Shown: positions 9,763 through 21,341 of the stretch, piece after piece | Numbering within the stretch: position 1 is the stretch's first letter | Layout of the letters: each line of letters opens with the position of its first letter | Source of the DNA: Aphanomyces cochlioides | Taxonomy: Eukaryota; Oomycota; Saprolegniomycetes; Saprolegniales; Verrucalvaceae | Length of the DNA: 64,000 nt | NCBI GenBank assembly: GCA_019828595.1 | Contig: JAHQRK010000008.1 | Coordinates: 1,054,001 to 1,118,000 of the forward strand | Direction: 5' to 3' | The notes under the pieces: generated by a model | Databases searched by the model: none | What the model was told of the DNA's origin: nothing | What the model saw: the letters and a program-made list of their open reading frames with translations, nothing else | Made by a program: the position numbers and the translations under genes

Positions 9763-10731
9763 ACTGCTTGAATAAAATTCGTATGCATTGCATCGCTGTT
9801 ACATTTGTTTCGAGTATGAACACAAGATAGACCTTTTGGTAGCGGTACAGAAGTCTTTAGTTAATGAATTTGATTATCTCCACATGTGGACAGCACTCGA
9901 GAGGTCATGACTTTGAGAACGCGGTCAGTCGATTGCACAATAGGAACTGTCTGGCATGTCTTGTTCAAACGAGCTCGCCAGCAACTGCACTGATACTGGA
10001 CTCCACTGATACTGGTAGAGCTCCCTCGGCAGACATTTCCGCATTGACTTCATGGAGACAATCCACCATCTTGCACAATAGGAACTGTCTGGCATGTCTT
10101 GTTCAAACGAGCTCGCCAGCAACTGCACTGATACTGGACTCCACTGATACTGGTAGGGCTCCCTCGGCAGACATTTCCGCATTGGCTTCATGGAGACAAT
10201 CCACCATCTGGTACTGAGCTGGGAAAATTCTATTCCTTCCCCTTCCACCTCTCCTAGCTAATCTTCTCTGGGCACGCCTTCGCACTGCAACCTCCTGTCT
10301 TTGATTTCTTTGCTGTGCACCTCTAATTGGTTGGAATCGCCTTGGTGTCAAAGGATATCCATTGAAGTCTTTCTGCAGTTGTTTGAGTGCAAAGAGCAAA
10401 TGACATCAAAAACCATGGCCGTTTGGGTGAAATATCACACTTACAATCACACCGTATTTCGATTGGACATTATTCATCGTGACAATCCTGGCGGTCGAGA
10501 CATCCACACTTCTCGAGACGTGCGCGAGATCATGGTACTAAGAAACATCCGCAACCGAGCTCTCACTATCATTTAGAATATGATTCATCGCCGAAAACAT
10601 TGTCTCTTGAGCTTTTCGCCATGGTCACAACGGTCTACAAGGGTCATATCTCCGTGCCAGCTCTGTGCGAACATGGAACCATTCGGACAACGCCAAACAG
10701 TAAGATGAGTGATACAAACGAAAGAAACACG
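9763..10731. other. gap between genes with a two-copy tandem repeat
   Basis: Apart from the 138-bp tandem pair (9935-10210), no convincing gene is present. A minus-strand frame 10399-10103 contains an Arg-rich run (RRRAQRRLARRGGRGRN) but no recognisable domain. Confidence 0.4.
9935..10210. repeat. 138-bp tandem duplication, two copies
   Basis: Units 9935-10072 and 10073-10210 start at GCACAATAGGAACTG and differ at only a few bases, so the duplication is recent. The period is a multiple of three. Each unit contains an internal short repeat (TGATACTGG twice). Confidence 0.85.
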
Positions 10732-12613
10732 TTATGCAAGTAGATTACGATAGTTACCGCGAGCTTTATCCTTGCGTAAGCTGTTCAATATGGCCGTTAC
10801 GCTGTTGGATCATCCGTACGCAATGTAGATGGCATCGACCGCTGTATCACTTGAGTGTCCTCTTTGAATCATGACTTTCACTAGGCTCCAAAAGTTTGAT
10901 CGAAAGGAGTAAATCCACTTGCAAGCGCCACGCTCTTTTGAGGTGAAATCTTTTGCGGACTTTCCTCCACCAAGTCCAAACTCAAACTCGCACCACAGTT
11001 CATAGAGATCAGATGGATGCTTTGATAATTTGGACATCTGTGAGGTTGTGGGCGGGATCGGTGTTGGTTCTGTGCAGATATTGTGCCTTGCTCTTGGAAT
11101 AATTGCAACCCGTTTGACAACACTGCTGAGTGTCCACGTGATGGCGAAGCTCACCAATATCACTCTGTAGAAGGCCGAATAAGTCTTCTTGACGCCGTTT
11201 CAATGACAAAACGACAGAGTTTATTGCTGCCAATTCACTCATATTTGCCACAGAGGTAGCGTTTCTCTCATTTGCGACACCATCGACACCAAGCTCGACA
11301 ATATTTAATTCACCCCCAAAGCCACTGACGGCAATAGGAACGCGCTGAACAATTTGGGCAATCTCATCCGTTTGATGGACACCAGTCGCAATCCGAATTT
11401 CACGAAGAATATTGTCGCGTAGTTTGTCCGGCATGAGCACACCGCTATCCAAGGGGTAGATCAATGGTTTTGAAAGCACTACTGCAATTTGGCGTGACAT
11501 CAATCTAGCAATGTGTGGAGCAATTTTGTCACAGAGAAACGAATCACAACACCAGTCTTGATTGTCCATCTTGTACATAATAGGTCCACATGGACCGCAT
11601 AAGCAGCTTGCCACCATTGCATCAGGCACAGGGCGATCTATATCGATATATGTGTCGACTTGTTTTTTGTGGCTCTTCCATCGACCACGACTTTCAACAT
11701 TTTCCCGTGAAACTCCATTTCGAGAGCAGTATGTTGCAGGTCCTTTACGAATACTGTATGTACCCAAATTTCCAGATACTTGCTTTTTGAAGTTGTGGTC
11801 GTCTAGAACTGACTGCAACATCGAGTGAATCATGCGATCACCGTCGACACCGTTACCAAATGTAAATGCTGATGAGTTGACTGAGGAATTTTCATGACAT
11901 CCGAGTAGCTCAATGTACACAGCCAAACTCAACAAGCAACACAATCTTTCATCCATGGAACCGAGGAGTATTTGGTGAGGCGACTCACGCTCTTCCAAAA
12001 TGTTCTTTGACCAACGCATCTGGCACACCAAAGTAAACTGATGCACTGGATTGAAACTGAAATTGTTGTGCTGAAGTTTCATCATATCGTCAACACGGCC
12101 GATTAGATGTCATTGTAATGTCAACACGCTTCCCAGACGGTAGCGCTCCACCACGTTGTTCTTTCGCTGACTTCGAATGACCGTCAGAACGTTCAAGAAC
12201 TCGGCAAATTCAATTGGTCGCCGAGCCATGGATTTTACCCCTTGCTGCCGAACCTCGAACTTCATGATTCGTTTGATCAAATCGTTCACAGCTATTGAGC
12301 GTGTTGGATTTCCCATTCTCGATACGTCGTCCCAGGGTATGTTCTTCCTCGGCATGAATGAGCTCAGCATCTTTTTGCGAGCCTTAATTGTATTGGAGCG
12401 AGCATGCTGAGGCAAGGAGTCATCGGACGGATATTCTTCTAAATAAGCTTTTAAGTTGAAATATCGACAAATGTCTTTAGGGACAACACTCAGGAGTAAG
12501 TTAGGTATCGTATTGTCATTCATGTCATCCTGAAGATTCATGAACTCCAAGAAACGGTACAATTCCGCAGCGTACATCTTTGGAGCGCGCATCGCTTGAG
12601 CTCTCGCAACCAC
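10732..12613 (-). pseudogene. Crypton tyrosine recombinase, nearly full length, broken
   Basis: From ATG near 12613 on the minus strand the frame shows an N-terminal helical core-binding region, then one in-frame TGA near 12097-12099 (a Trp position judged by the surrounding motif LTLQ*HLIGR). The catalytic part follows: QMRWSKN (first Arg), GTYSIRKG (here Tyr replaces the usual catalytic His of H-x-x-R) and DTYIDID (nucleophile Tyr region). The C-terminal domain (SKHPSDLYELWCEFEFGLGG) is in another frame from about 11120 and runs on through a TGA at about 10807-10809 to a TAA at 10732. These lesions, and the His-to-Tyr change, make it inactive. It is related to, but not a close copy of, the Crypton at 1-3173. 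Confidence 0.7.
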
Positions 12614-12692
12614 GAGTGTGATTTTTGTGTGATATCGCGTTTGATTGGCTTGAAGAAATCACACCTTCGATCACACCCATGTGTGATTTATA

Positions 12693-14537
12693 TTATGGTT
12701 CACACCGAGACAATCGAAACATGATATTCATTTTAGCCAACCAAAAGACATAAAGACATGTCTTCGTTGCCCATGATTGGTAGATTTCTGAAAAATACAA
12801 CCTTGGTGTGATTTTGTAGTTAACATTCTTGTAGTAGACATTGCATTCACACGCAAGGTCGTTAGGATTGGTTCGCACACGCCAATCATACCAAGACTGC
12901 TCGTTTCCACTACAATTGCTTTCGTGGCGAACGTTATTCGTGTTCGACGCAAACAAGTATGCTTTTACCAAGTCGCATGCTGATGTCACATCTGAACCAG
13001 ATTCATCAATTTCGCCATTGGAATATACTAGACGGAGGGCATCACGTGGAATTATGCCACATACAAGTGTTTCACCAAGAGGGAGGCCAAATTCAGAGGC
13101 AGATTCACAAAACTTAAGTAGCTCTTTAGACATCAATTTGTTGGTTCGGCGAACCAACTCGGCAATCGGAGTTGACCGGCAGGCCATTCCAACTCTCTTA
13201 AAAGTTGAATAAGCTTGGCAAACGTCACCAAGAAGTTGAAAACTTGCACGCAATCCATGCTTAGAGTGTTCGGTGTATACTACATCTAGCATATAATTTT
13301 GCGAGCCATAAGGCATTTCTAGGTACCTTTAAGATGTTTGTTGAACCCTTCACACGGGTTGTTCGTAGACACAAACCCCGTGGGAGTGTGGTAGACTTGC
13401 CACTTACATGAGGTACTGTCAATCCACGTGCTTTGAAAGTACAATACAAATTCCAGACTTTGGAGGTCATCTCTCCGAGTCCAAGATGTGTGAGCGTTGT
13501 TCCAATGAAAGCCAAATTCTTCACTGCTTCGACTGTGGTGCATGTTGTATACATGCTTGAATACACTTGACTTTGCTTCATCATCCATGCCAAGTAATTT
13601 TTTATGGACATTGGCGATTACATCGTAGAAGCACATTAAGATAATTGGATCCCCAAGACAAGAAGAGAAGGCTTGTATGGCATGAATGGGGGCTTTACCG
13701 GCATCAGCCATGACGTATTTTAATATCATTTTTATGTTGAAAACCATTTCAAAAACGTCCATCAAAGCTTTTATAGCCCATTTGAAGTCTTCACCATTCT
13801 CACTTCCAAGGATGAAGAAGGCCACAGGATGAAATTCACAGATATTCCACACACAAGAACAGGATAGGACAATCGATTAATCTTATAAGTGGCATCCCAA
13901 TGGAACACAAATCAGGCACACCACTTTGAAAACCATATCCAAAGGAAAAAAATCTGTATTGCCAATGTGGTCGCCATAATGATGAACAGTGGCTAGCCTT
14001 GTCATTTCAATCGGATCACTATTCTCATTGATCTTATAATGTCAGTAATACCTGTGTCGATTTTGAAAAAGCCTCAAGTCGGGCATCTCAAACGCTGAAA
14101 TCCAAGATGACAATTTGTGTTGTGCTTGAGAAGGTGTAAATCCCAGACCAAATAGATGATCTGCCTTTTCACGCAATTGAAATGTCATAAGTCTGGGGAC
14201 ATGAGGGATACAATTTGAGCCAGTACAGGACACAGTACTTCAGAGTATCTTCACACTCGAGAAATTTGAAAATTTTCCCACAATCACCATTGCACTTGCA
14301 AGACAAATAGCGCATTACCATCAAATGATGACGGCTTCCGACACAAATGGTGCATTTGCTTCTAGTTGACGAGTAAACACGGGATGGTGCTGTAGCATCT
14401 CGAGCAATGTTCAAGTTCGGAAATGTACCTACGTTGTTCCATACTCGCCGAGGACGCTGACGCTCCTGTACACTGGAGGTTGGACAACGAAGAAATTGAG
14501 CCTCAGCAGGCACGTAATCATGGTCTTGAGTATTCAT
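12693..14537 (-). pseudogene. MULE (Mutator-like) transposase, longer broken copy
   Basis: The minus-strand reading starts at ATG 14537 with an N-terminal Cys/His zinc-binding segment (KCTICVGS ... YLSCKCNGDCG). A frameshift near 14230 leads to FGLGFTPSQAQ. The MULE catalytic domain follows: HWDATYKI with the first Asp (about 13910), a frameshift near 13850, then FHPVAFFILGSENGEDFKWA and the MADAGKAP second-Asp region. FVSTNNPCEGFNKHLK leads into a 41-bp intron (13286-13326) and a C-terminal part with a degenerate zinc region (CECNVYYK). At least two frameshifts make it dead. It is a longer homologue of the relic at 7109-8097. Confidence 0.65.
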
Positions 14538-15696
14538 TGCCTTGATTGATATTCCAAACGCACAGCAAGTCTAGGAGTAGTCGTCGATATGGGTAACGCC
14601 CATTAAAGATAACCTCTCCCAAAGACAACGAAAACCCTAAATACGATTAACAAGGTAAATGCATATAAAATTCAAGTTGGACAAACTGAAAATCCCTATG
14701 AAGACGCTTAACCTTACTATCTATACTAAATATCTATGTACGTCATAAATGATAGACAAACTGAAAAACCCTATAAAAAGACTGCATGTGAGTAGTCAAT
14801 GCATCCATCACCACAAAGAGACATCAACCTCAACATTGGCCTCGCATGTCTAACTCCTCATGTTCTTGCAACGAAGCACTATGCAGTGGATATCCACAGC
14901 AGTGGCATGAATGCCCGGACTGGGGGTGTAGACCCGACGTACATAAGTGCACAGTGCAGAACAAGGGGAGGCTTCCAGCAGGTATGTAGGCAACAAACGC
15001 GCAGCTTTCATTCAACCAGGCTCCTGCCACTAGAACAGTTGTGTGTTTATAAAGACTACTTCTGGGTGGTTGCGCCAGTGGGGGCGTAACCACACACATG
15101 GACCATAGCACTGAGAGGGAGCACAAAAGAGAAAACAGCGTGCAGAAAAATCATGATGCGTGACGACTTCAGTCGTATTTAAAAATTGAATGAGACAGTC
15201 TCAGCGTTGAGAGGACTATCGCAGTCCACAATATTCGTCAAAGGACGGTTGAGATGCAGCCCTTGATGAAATCACTGGATTTAGTTGAACACGACGCATC
15301 TGAAATGATGGCACTAGTAACCTAAAATTATATGGCACTAGGGCTCAGCGAAATCCAAAACAAACGTGTGACCGCAGTTTCCTTCGTGGGCGAGGGACGC
15401 GAGGGCTCAGCAATATCCCACAATAGAAAACTTAGGCTGGGTACGACTGGCGTAGTTGGTTCTGTTAAAAAGTTGTGAACCTTCCATCGACCAAATAATT
15501 ACCATGCATCTTGTCTACGGCTTAGGTGATTGGTGTGCTGAGTAACTGACCCGACCAAGTCACACTCTTTTCATTATTTTCCAGACTATGGTCACACTAT
15601 TTTATTTTAATTTCTCCTTCTCAAACTGGACAGCAGTACTCCACTTAGACAATTAAATCCAGCTGCCAAACCTCGAACGTTTGCAATTATTCAAGC
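14538..15696. other. gene-free stretch
   Basis: No coding sequence, RNA gene or clear repeat is recognised here. The ORFs of about 100 codons at 14799-15126 overlap on both strands and do not look like real proteins. Confidence 0.45.
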
Positions 15697-16494
15697 ACTA
15701 CACCATTTTCCGGTTAATTTGAAACAATTTCTCGATTAGTGTCATCAACACCCATTCCAATTCAAAATATAGGCAAGCTTTTCGAAGCTTTCCTCATTCA
15801 AATTCATCCACATGCTATGAAACGCCATTGTAATTCGTGTGTACCCTTTATATTTCATTTCGGCATCATCTTGTTCGATGCTTTCGCCGATATATTTCAC
15901 GCAACGTAAGATTAAATTCGTTTGTTGACTGAACGAAACGAAGAGTAACATCAACGACTTGGGACGTCCAAATACCAAGTGCTCCGAACTCGGCAATATC
16001 AATGACTCTGCTTACGAAATGATTACCAGACCCACACAAATTTGCTTCGAGTTTGTCCATTCGTGCCAGGCCCCATAGATTTAGAGGTATTTAATTTTTT
16101 GTTTATATAGCTGTCGATGTGAGCATTGCTATACAGGTCGCTTGGAGCAATTTTATGCTTGCGCGATGAACATGGACAATATGGAGGTTGGTGCTTAAAG
16201 CACTTGATTTGTGGACGTCCCAAATCTTTGATGTTTTTCTTTTATTCGCTTAGTCATCAAATGAATTTAATCTTACGTTGCGTGAAATATATCGGCGAAA
16301 GCATCGAACAAGATGATGGCGAAATGAAATATAAGGATACACACAAATTAAAGGTACAATGGTGTTTCATAGCATGTGGATGAATTTGAATGAGGAAAGC
16401 TTCGAAAAGCTTGCCTATGTTTTGAATTGCAATGGGTATTGATGAAACTAATCCAGAAATTGTTTCAAATTGACCGAAAAAAGGTGTAGTTTTA
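15697..16494. repeat. imperfect fold-back (inverted) repeat with about 280-bp arms
   Basis: The left arm (15697-15975) is the approximate reverse complement of the right arm (16213-16494), sharing the outer end ACTACACC/GGTGTAGT, the interior GATATATTTCACGCAACGTA and the inner end GGACGTCC. The spacer is about 237 bp. Identity is high but imperfect with small indels. The arms carry matching protein-like frames (both with IGESIEQDD), so they may come from an inverted duplication of a gene fragment, or represent a fold-back transposon. No target duplication was found. Confidence 0.75.
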
Positions 16495-17383
16495 AACATG
16501 TCATTTATGGTGTACAGATAAACCTGCTTGTTTGAACAACGCGCGGTGGAGTGGGATTCTTGTTCAATTCCAAAGGTGTTCAGCTATAGCTTTATCGAAG
16601 CGTTTGTATAGGCATACAAATTTCAAGTTACTAATTTACCGTATGGTATCAGGATATTTCCATAAGTAACGTCTGTCGTTCATCAATCAATACACTCTAC
16701 TCTGTCTCAACCGAGCACTTGAAGCGCTTCTTGATGTCTTCGTATGGGGTGCCTTCATCGATCATCTTCAGCATGGTGACTTTGTCTCCCATGCTCTAGT
16801 CGACCATCCTTCCACCAAGACTAACAATGTGTGGCTAACCAACGATGTGTTCTGACGTTACGTTGTACAACTCATATTTGATCAAATTACTTCGTTTAGC
16901 ATGAGAGGTTTTTGTTCAATCTACCAGGGTCGACATATATGGAAATCTGTCCGTGGATTGAAAACCTGTTCAGTTCGAAAGGCGTTTAGCTATCCGAGGT
17001 GTTTAAACTAGCAGGTTTTTCTGTATAAAGTTCATTCCTAAGGACAGACCATCATTCACACCATATGATGAGACATTTATCTGACTTTTGATATTGTGCT
17101 TTTGATACAAAATTGTGAGGAACGGTTTGAATCGACCGAGGTTTCGAATCGATTCTGAACCGAACGGACTTCCCTGATTGGCTAGAATTAAAATTTAAAG
17201 TTATTCAGCCAATCAGAATCGATCAGCCACCTAACTCACGCAAAACACACACTGACACACACCGTGTCAGTATGATGAAATCGATTTGAAAATAAATTCG
17301 CTTTTTGGTCAAAACCACAAATTTGGTTGAAAATGACAATACATCTTTCGGACTATTCAGTGTTCTTTCGGATTCTCTGACAG
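16495..17383. other. mostly empty stretch
   Basis: Apart from a short transposase-like helix-turn-helix fragment on the minus strand (16697-16792), nothing recognisable is present. Confidence 0.4.
16697..16792 (-). pseudogene. 31-codon helix-turn-helix scrap, probably from a transposase N-terminus
   Basis: The minus-strand ORF reads KVTMLKMIDEGTPYEDIKKR, a pattern close to the N-terminal helix-turn-helix of pogo/CENP-B-type transposases, and ends at a TAG. Nothing downstream continues it. The evidence is a short motif only. Confidence 0.3.
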
Positions 17384-19259
17384 TTGCCTGCTAAGACGGA
17401 CCAACAGAGCGACAACAGCGACGAGAAGACCAGGCCTTATGGCTTGACTCTTGGCTTTTTCAAGCGATTCGTTGAGATCCTCCGTGATCGAGAGGCATTT
17501 CACGGCTTGACCACTGGGGCAGTGTGCTATCAATATCTGCTGCCATACACTGCATCGACCAAGTTGTCCCTGGTTGAGCATGTTCACCAACAACCTGATG
17601 GTCATTTATACGCCAAGCCAGCGACGTGGTTTGTCAGCCATGCGTGGTCGTATATCTACTTGGATGTGGTGGACGCTTTGGACGATTTCGTTTCAAGAGA
17701 ATGGCCTCGATGATTCAGTCGCGTGTGGTTTTGTACCTTTTGCAATAACCTACAATCCAATCGGAAAAGTCGCAAACGACTGTGCCTCTCGACCGAGACA
17801 ACATTTTCCAACTTGTTCGTGACGAAGTTGACGTCAACTTCGTCACGAACAAGTTGGAAAATGTTGTCGCATGGTCTTTTGAGCCATTGAAAAGTGGATG
17901 CTTCGAATAATCGACCAGCAAATCGATCAAGCTGCGTCATTAGACTCAAGAATATCATGGGTCATGACAAAAGGGAAAATTGCAGATGCTGATACCCAAT
18001 CTGACGTTGCGATCACTACATTTCAAGAGTGTTATCAACTTTGTCGTCAAGAAAAGGGCGATGCATTTTCAGGGACATGGAAAGCGTTCTCGAAGCTTGC
18101 AACGTCAAAGATAGATCAAGGTTGTACCCAAGACGAAGCGCAATCAATGTTCTATGAAGCTTTGAAACACCAAACTGAATTGCTAACGAAAGACCACAAA
18201 GACACTTTGGAATCGATGACCTATTCGGGCATTTGTTACATCTATCATTGCAAGTATGATCTCGCTTTGCTACGAGCTCCAAAGTCAGCTCTTAGGCGAA
18301 GAGAATCTACGGACAATGGAACTATGTCTGAAATCGGCGACGTTTTGAGGCTGAGCAGCAGACCATGAGAAGGTCTCGAGTGGATAAAGCGCTGCTACGA
18401 AATGTACTGCCGTGTTTTGGGCGCGGACCACCATGAAACCTGTTGTTACCAGCACAACCTTGGAGTGGTGTACAATGCTCTTGGTGACCATGAATCTGCT
18501 GAAAAGCATATTGCAGCATGTTGCGAGGTTTTTGAGCTTATGCTTGGTGTGGATAACTCAGCGCCGGTGGGATTCCGCTAGAGTCTAGGAGACACATATC
18601 GCGAAAAGGGAGTACGAAGCTGCTAATATAACTCTACTGGTGTCTCAATCATGAGCAAATTGATTCCCCTGGAAAGGAATGCTGTGAGTAATTGTACTCT
18701 TGTCGTTGAGCTTACCTTCATACTTCTAGGCTATCGAATTATTTATATTTATACGACGGAGTACGATCGCGCGGTCAATTATTTCAATCTTGGCCTTGAT
18801 TATATTGCAAGCTAACGGATCACGCAGGAAAGATATGAGTTCTACTTGCCGCCGCTGTTCATCCTCAAGCAGAAAACGGGAATGTTTGATCGCCTGGACG
18901 AGATTGACTCGTTTCAAAGCGACATGTGCCAAGTTAATGGGACCAAAGACGTGTGGAAGAATTGGGTCTGTCGTGGTTGCTACGTTGAAGAAATTCATGG
19001 GACGATGTACACTTGTGCGCAATGTCCAGCATATTTAGTTCGTTTTTGCCGAGCCTGTGTCAACCTCAAGAAGCATGAGGCATTTTGCCACCACGACTTG
19101 GATTCCATCGAGGGTGCAATCTCTCCGTTGCGATATCTCCAAGAAAAACGATTGCAGATTTTGGTGGAAAATTCCATGTGGAACGAGTTCGAGCAGCATT
19201 ACTTGTCCTATGAAACGTATTGCGATGAGAACAAGTTCCGACCAACGAGAGACTATTGA
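17384..19259 (+). pseudogene. TPR (kinesin-light-chain-like) family protein with C-terminal zinc finger, broken
   Basis: The N-terminal part (TRPYGLTLGFFKRFVEILRD ... KPATWFVSHAWSY) matches the head domain of a large oomycete-type TPR family. No in-frame ATG is found and a frameshift occurs near 17695. Most of the head domain is missing up to 17797, where a 72-bp palindrome interrupts the frame. From about 17874 a frame returns (KWMLRIIDQQIDQ) and runs to about 18260 with one TGA. TPR-like sequence continues in other frames (GADHHETC ... YNALGDHESAEKH) to 18560. The C-terminal ORF 18846-19259 holds LFILKQKTGMFDRLDEI and a ZZ/RING-like Cys-rich finger (CRGCY ... CAQCP ... CRAC ... CHH). Its paralogue at the right window end shows the same C-terminal layout. 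Confidence 0.65.
17797..17868. repeat. perfect 72-bp palindrome
   Basis: Arms of 36 bp (17797-17832 and 17833-17868) are exact reverse complements with no spacer, centred on GTTGAC|GTCAAC. The left arm is ordinary gene sequence (DNIFQLVRDEVD on the plus strand); the right arm is its inverted copy, read on the plus strand as VNFVTNKLENVV. This looks like a template-switch inverted duplication inside the TPR pseudogene. Confidence 0.95.
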
Positions 19260-20427
19260 AGAGCCTAGCAGTCGTGTAGGCAAAATTGCTGGCTGTCGTT
19301 GGCCGTTCCTTCCGTGGCGATCATTCAAGTAGTACACGCTATAAGGTCCGAAATAATGTCATCTTTACCAACTTCATGACTGTGTAGGTGGTTATGGCTT
19401 GTTTATGTTTGATGGCGCAAGTATATCCTTCAGGCTCCAAGGTAACATGAGGCGCAGGATAAAGTCACAAGAGAGTGTCATCATCAGCCGCTGAACCCCT
19501 GAACGCCAGTGGTGCGCTCGAGTCTGGTGATATATCTCGTTCTCCTGACGACTTTCTCCTCTGGATACTGAACGACATGTTTGGTTTGATTTAGCGTTCA
19601 AAGCCTTGCAGTATTTGCTCCATGGATTATACAAGAATAGAGCTAAAGTCCAGGCGTCCATACTACAAGCTTGAAGTACATTTGCAACCTCCTCTGCTCA
19701 TTGAAATCGCCTGTTGTCTACGTCGAGCAAGCTTGTCAATTGATCGATGGATCTCATGAAATTCACCAGTTCGACGTTCGTTACACTGGAATGAGCCATT
19801 GATAACTTCGTGGACCAAATGAAATCATGGCAGTTTTCCAAAGTGCTTCGATTCAAAGTAATGAAGGATGGTATGCCAGACTAGTTGAAACACGTCCTTC
19901 CAACTTGACAGACTATCGATCAAGGAGCTGAGGCAGTTGTCAATCATCCTGATTTATCTCCAGTAACGAATTCAAGTAGATTCGCCACGTTGATCTGCCA
20001 AGAAACCATGTCTTTGTGTGATGATTTGTAACTCAAGATCAGGGAATGCAACGACGACTTTGAAGCGAGGTGTCAGTACGTCGATGGACGCAATTGTGCG
20101 ATCTTTGCCATCGTTGTCGAGGGCTCCGTCTGGCAGCAAACACTCAGTCAGTGATACCATTCATCATGACTGGGCTACTGCCGCAGAAGTGACAACTTAA
20201 ACAATTCAACGAGCCATCGAACTGATTCGAGACATTAAAATGTAGTTTCCAAGCTCAGGCTCAAGCGCTCAATGGTATTTTCAGGTCAATTGTAACGCAA
20301 CCTCAGTCAATGATCTCCACCATTGACGCCGATCGTGTCATCCAAATACTTCGCTTTCTTCGCGCACGATGGAGGTCTCGCATCTCTGGCGTGACATTTT
20401 GAAGCATATCGTTAGGATTGGCTACGG
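19260..20427. other. stretch without a recognisable gene
   Basis: Several ORFs of 60-90 codons exist, for example minus 19972-20160 (SIDVLTPRFKVVVAFPDLEL) which has some protein-like character, but none belongs to a family I recognise and none is supported by introns or neighbours. Confidence 0.35.
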
Positions 20428-20763
20428 GTGAATCTGTACGATCCAAAACGGCTTCATGGAAATCACCCATTTCATGTGCACATCCATGGCATTCTCGTTG
20501 CTGCCACCATGGACGTGGCAGTCAAGGCCAATTCGTCCATCGCGACGTCAGCAACACAGAGTATTGACCCAAACGGCGTAAGCTTTGAGCTGGGATCGAT
20601 AATTGCTGCCGTTGTCGCGTGCTGTCTGTTTCTTTTCGTGGTCGCTCGTCATTGGAGCTGCAAATCGTCGGCACCCGTAGCTCCAATGTCACCGACAGAA
20701 GCGTCTACATCAGCATCCCACGATGACGGCAATGAAGACGAATGTCCTTATATCCAAGTTTGA
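20428..20763 (+). CDS. C-terminal exon of a putative single-pass membrane protein
   Basis: The frame ends with a hydrophobic transmembrane stretch (IIAAVVACCLFLFVVARHW, residues about 65-83), then a Cys/Lys boundary and a Ser/Thr/Asp/Glu-rich tail ending DECPYIQV. This is typical of a type I protein with a short cytosolic tail. The upstream part includes GNHPFHVHIHGILV, His-rich like a copper-binding motif of multicopper oxidases, but this alone is not enough for a call. No ATG starts the ORF (the first codon of the frame is GTG), so the 5' part must be in upstream exons I could not define. The last 158 bp recur at 33274-33431 as part of the 469-bp repeat. Confidence 0.4.
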   Translation: MNLYDPKRLHGNHPFHVHIHGILVAATMDVAVKANSSIATSATQSIDPNGVSFELGSIIAAVVACCLFLFVVARHWSCKSSAPVAPMSPTEASTSASHDDGNEDECPYIQV

Positions 20764-21074
20764 AAACACGACAACAATGCGTTCATTCCAATCGACTCAA
20801 TCGGATCGACACCTCCTTCAAGTCAAAATATTATCTAGCCAAGAAAAGATGTCTAGCGCAGGTAGGATGCGCGTTGTAGCAAGGATAATGAAGTATTTAT
20901 GAGCACTAGAAAGCATCAAATGTGGTCATCATTTGCAAATCGCCGATCTTCGACTTGAGGAATTTCAATTGTTACGTGTAACTGCTACTATGTAACCGTT
21001 CAGTTACATTACTCCAACTTTGCGCGATCGATGGCAACAGCAAGATGAGCCGACGAGTGATTCCAATCGTGGTA
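20606..21074 (+). repeat. 469-bp direct repeat, left copy
   Basis: Matches 33274-33742 without gaps and with only a few mismatches (for example near 20610 and one C/T in the CAAATCGCC/CAAATTGCC region). It spans the membrane-protein 3' end, the intergenic spacer and the first ten codons (MSRRVIPIVV) of the scaffold gene. The left copy keeps the natural upstream neighbour. Confidence 0.95.
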
Positions 21075-21329
21075 TTGAAAACGTCACGCGCAAGTCCAAT
21101 TCGGCCAAGATCATATTCACTGAATTACAGCAGACACGCAAGCCGTGCGAATCCAAGGGTTCAATTCTGCCCAGTGGAAAGAAGTGACTTTGGGTACACC
21201 ATACAAAACAAACTCTATCTTCAAACGAGCAGTGTAAATGATCTGAAGCAACTGAATTTGGATCCGATTTCTTTAAATGAGCTTAATCGTTTTGAATCGA
21301 TCGTGGTCGAGTATTTGAAATCATTTTAA
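21045..21329 (+). CDS. chimeric 94-codon ORF using the duplicated start of the scaffold gene
   Basis: The ORF begins with the same ATG and ten codons (MSRRVIPIVV) as the 19-exon gene at 33713, because it lies at the end of the 469-bp repeat. After 21074 it enters unrelated sequence that stays open for 84 codons (ending NRFESIVVEYLKSF). If the duplicated spacer carries the promoter, this could be transcribed. No domain is recognised, and chance openness cannot be excluded. Confidence 0.35.
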   Translation: MSRRVIPIVVLKTSRASPIRPRSYSLNYSRHASRANPRVQFCPVERSDFGYTIQNKLYLQTSSVNDLKQLNLDPISLNELNRFESIVVEYLKSF

Positions 21330-21341
21330 AGTCCAGCTTTT

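Noticed and set aside
14799..15126. Overlapping 96- and 98-codon ORFs on both strands
   Set aside because: Mutual shadows with no domain, intron or neighbour support.
19392..19661. Protein kinase fragment on the minus strand
   Set aside because: A vague resemblance only; no HRD, DFG or APE motif occurs.
20428..20763. Multicopper oxidase call from the HPFHVHIHG motif
   Set aside because: Only one His cluster is present and neither the preceding cupredoxin domains nor the Cys ligand is seen.
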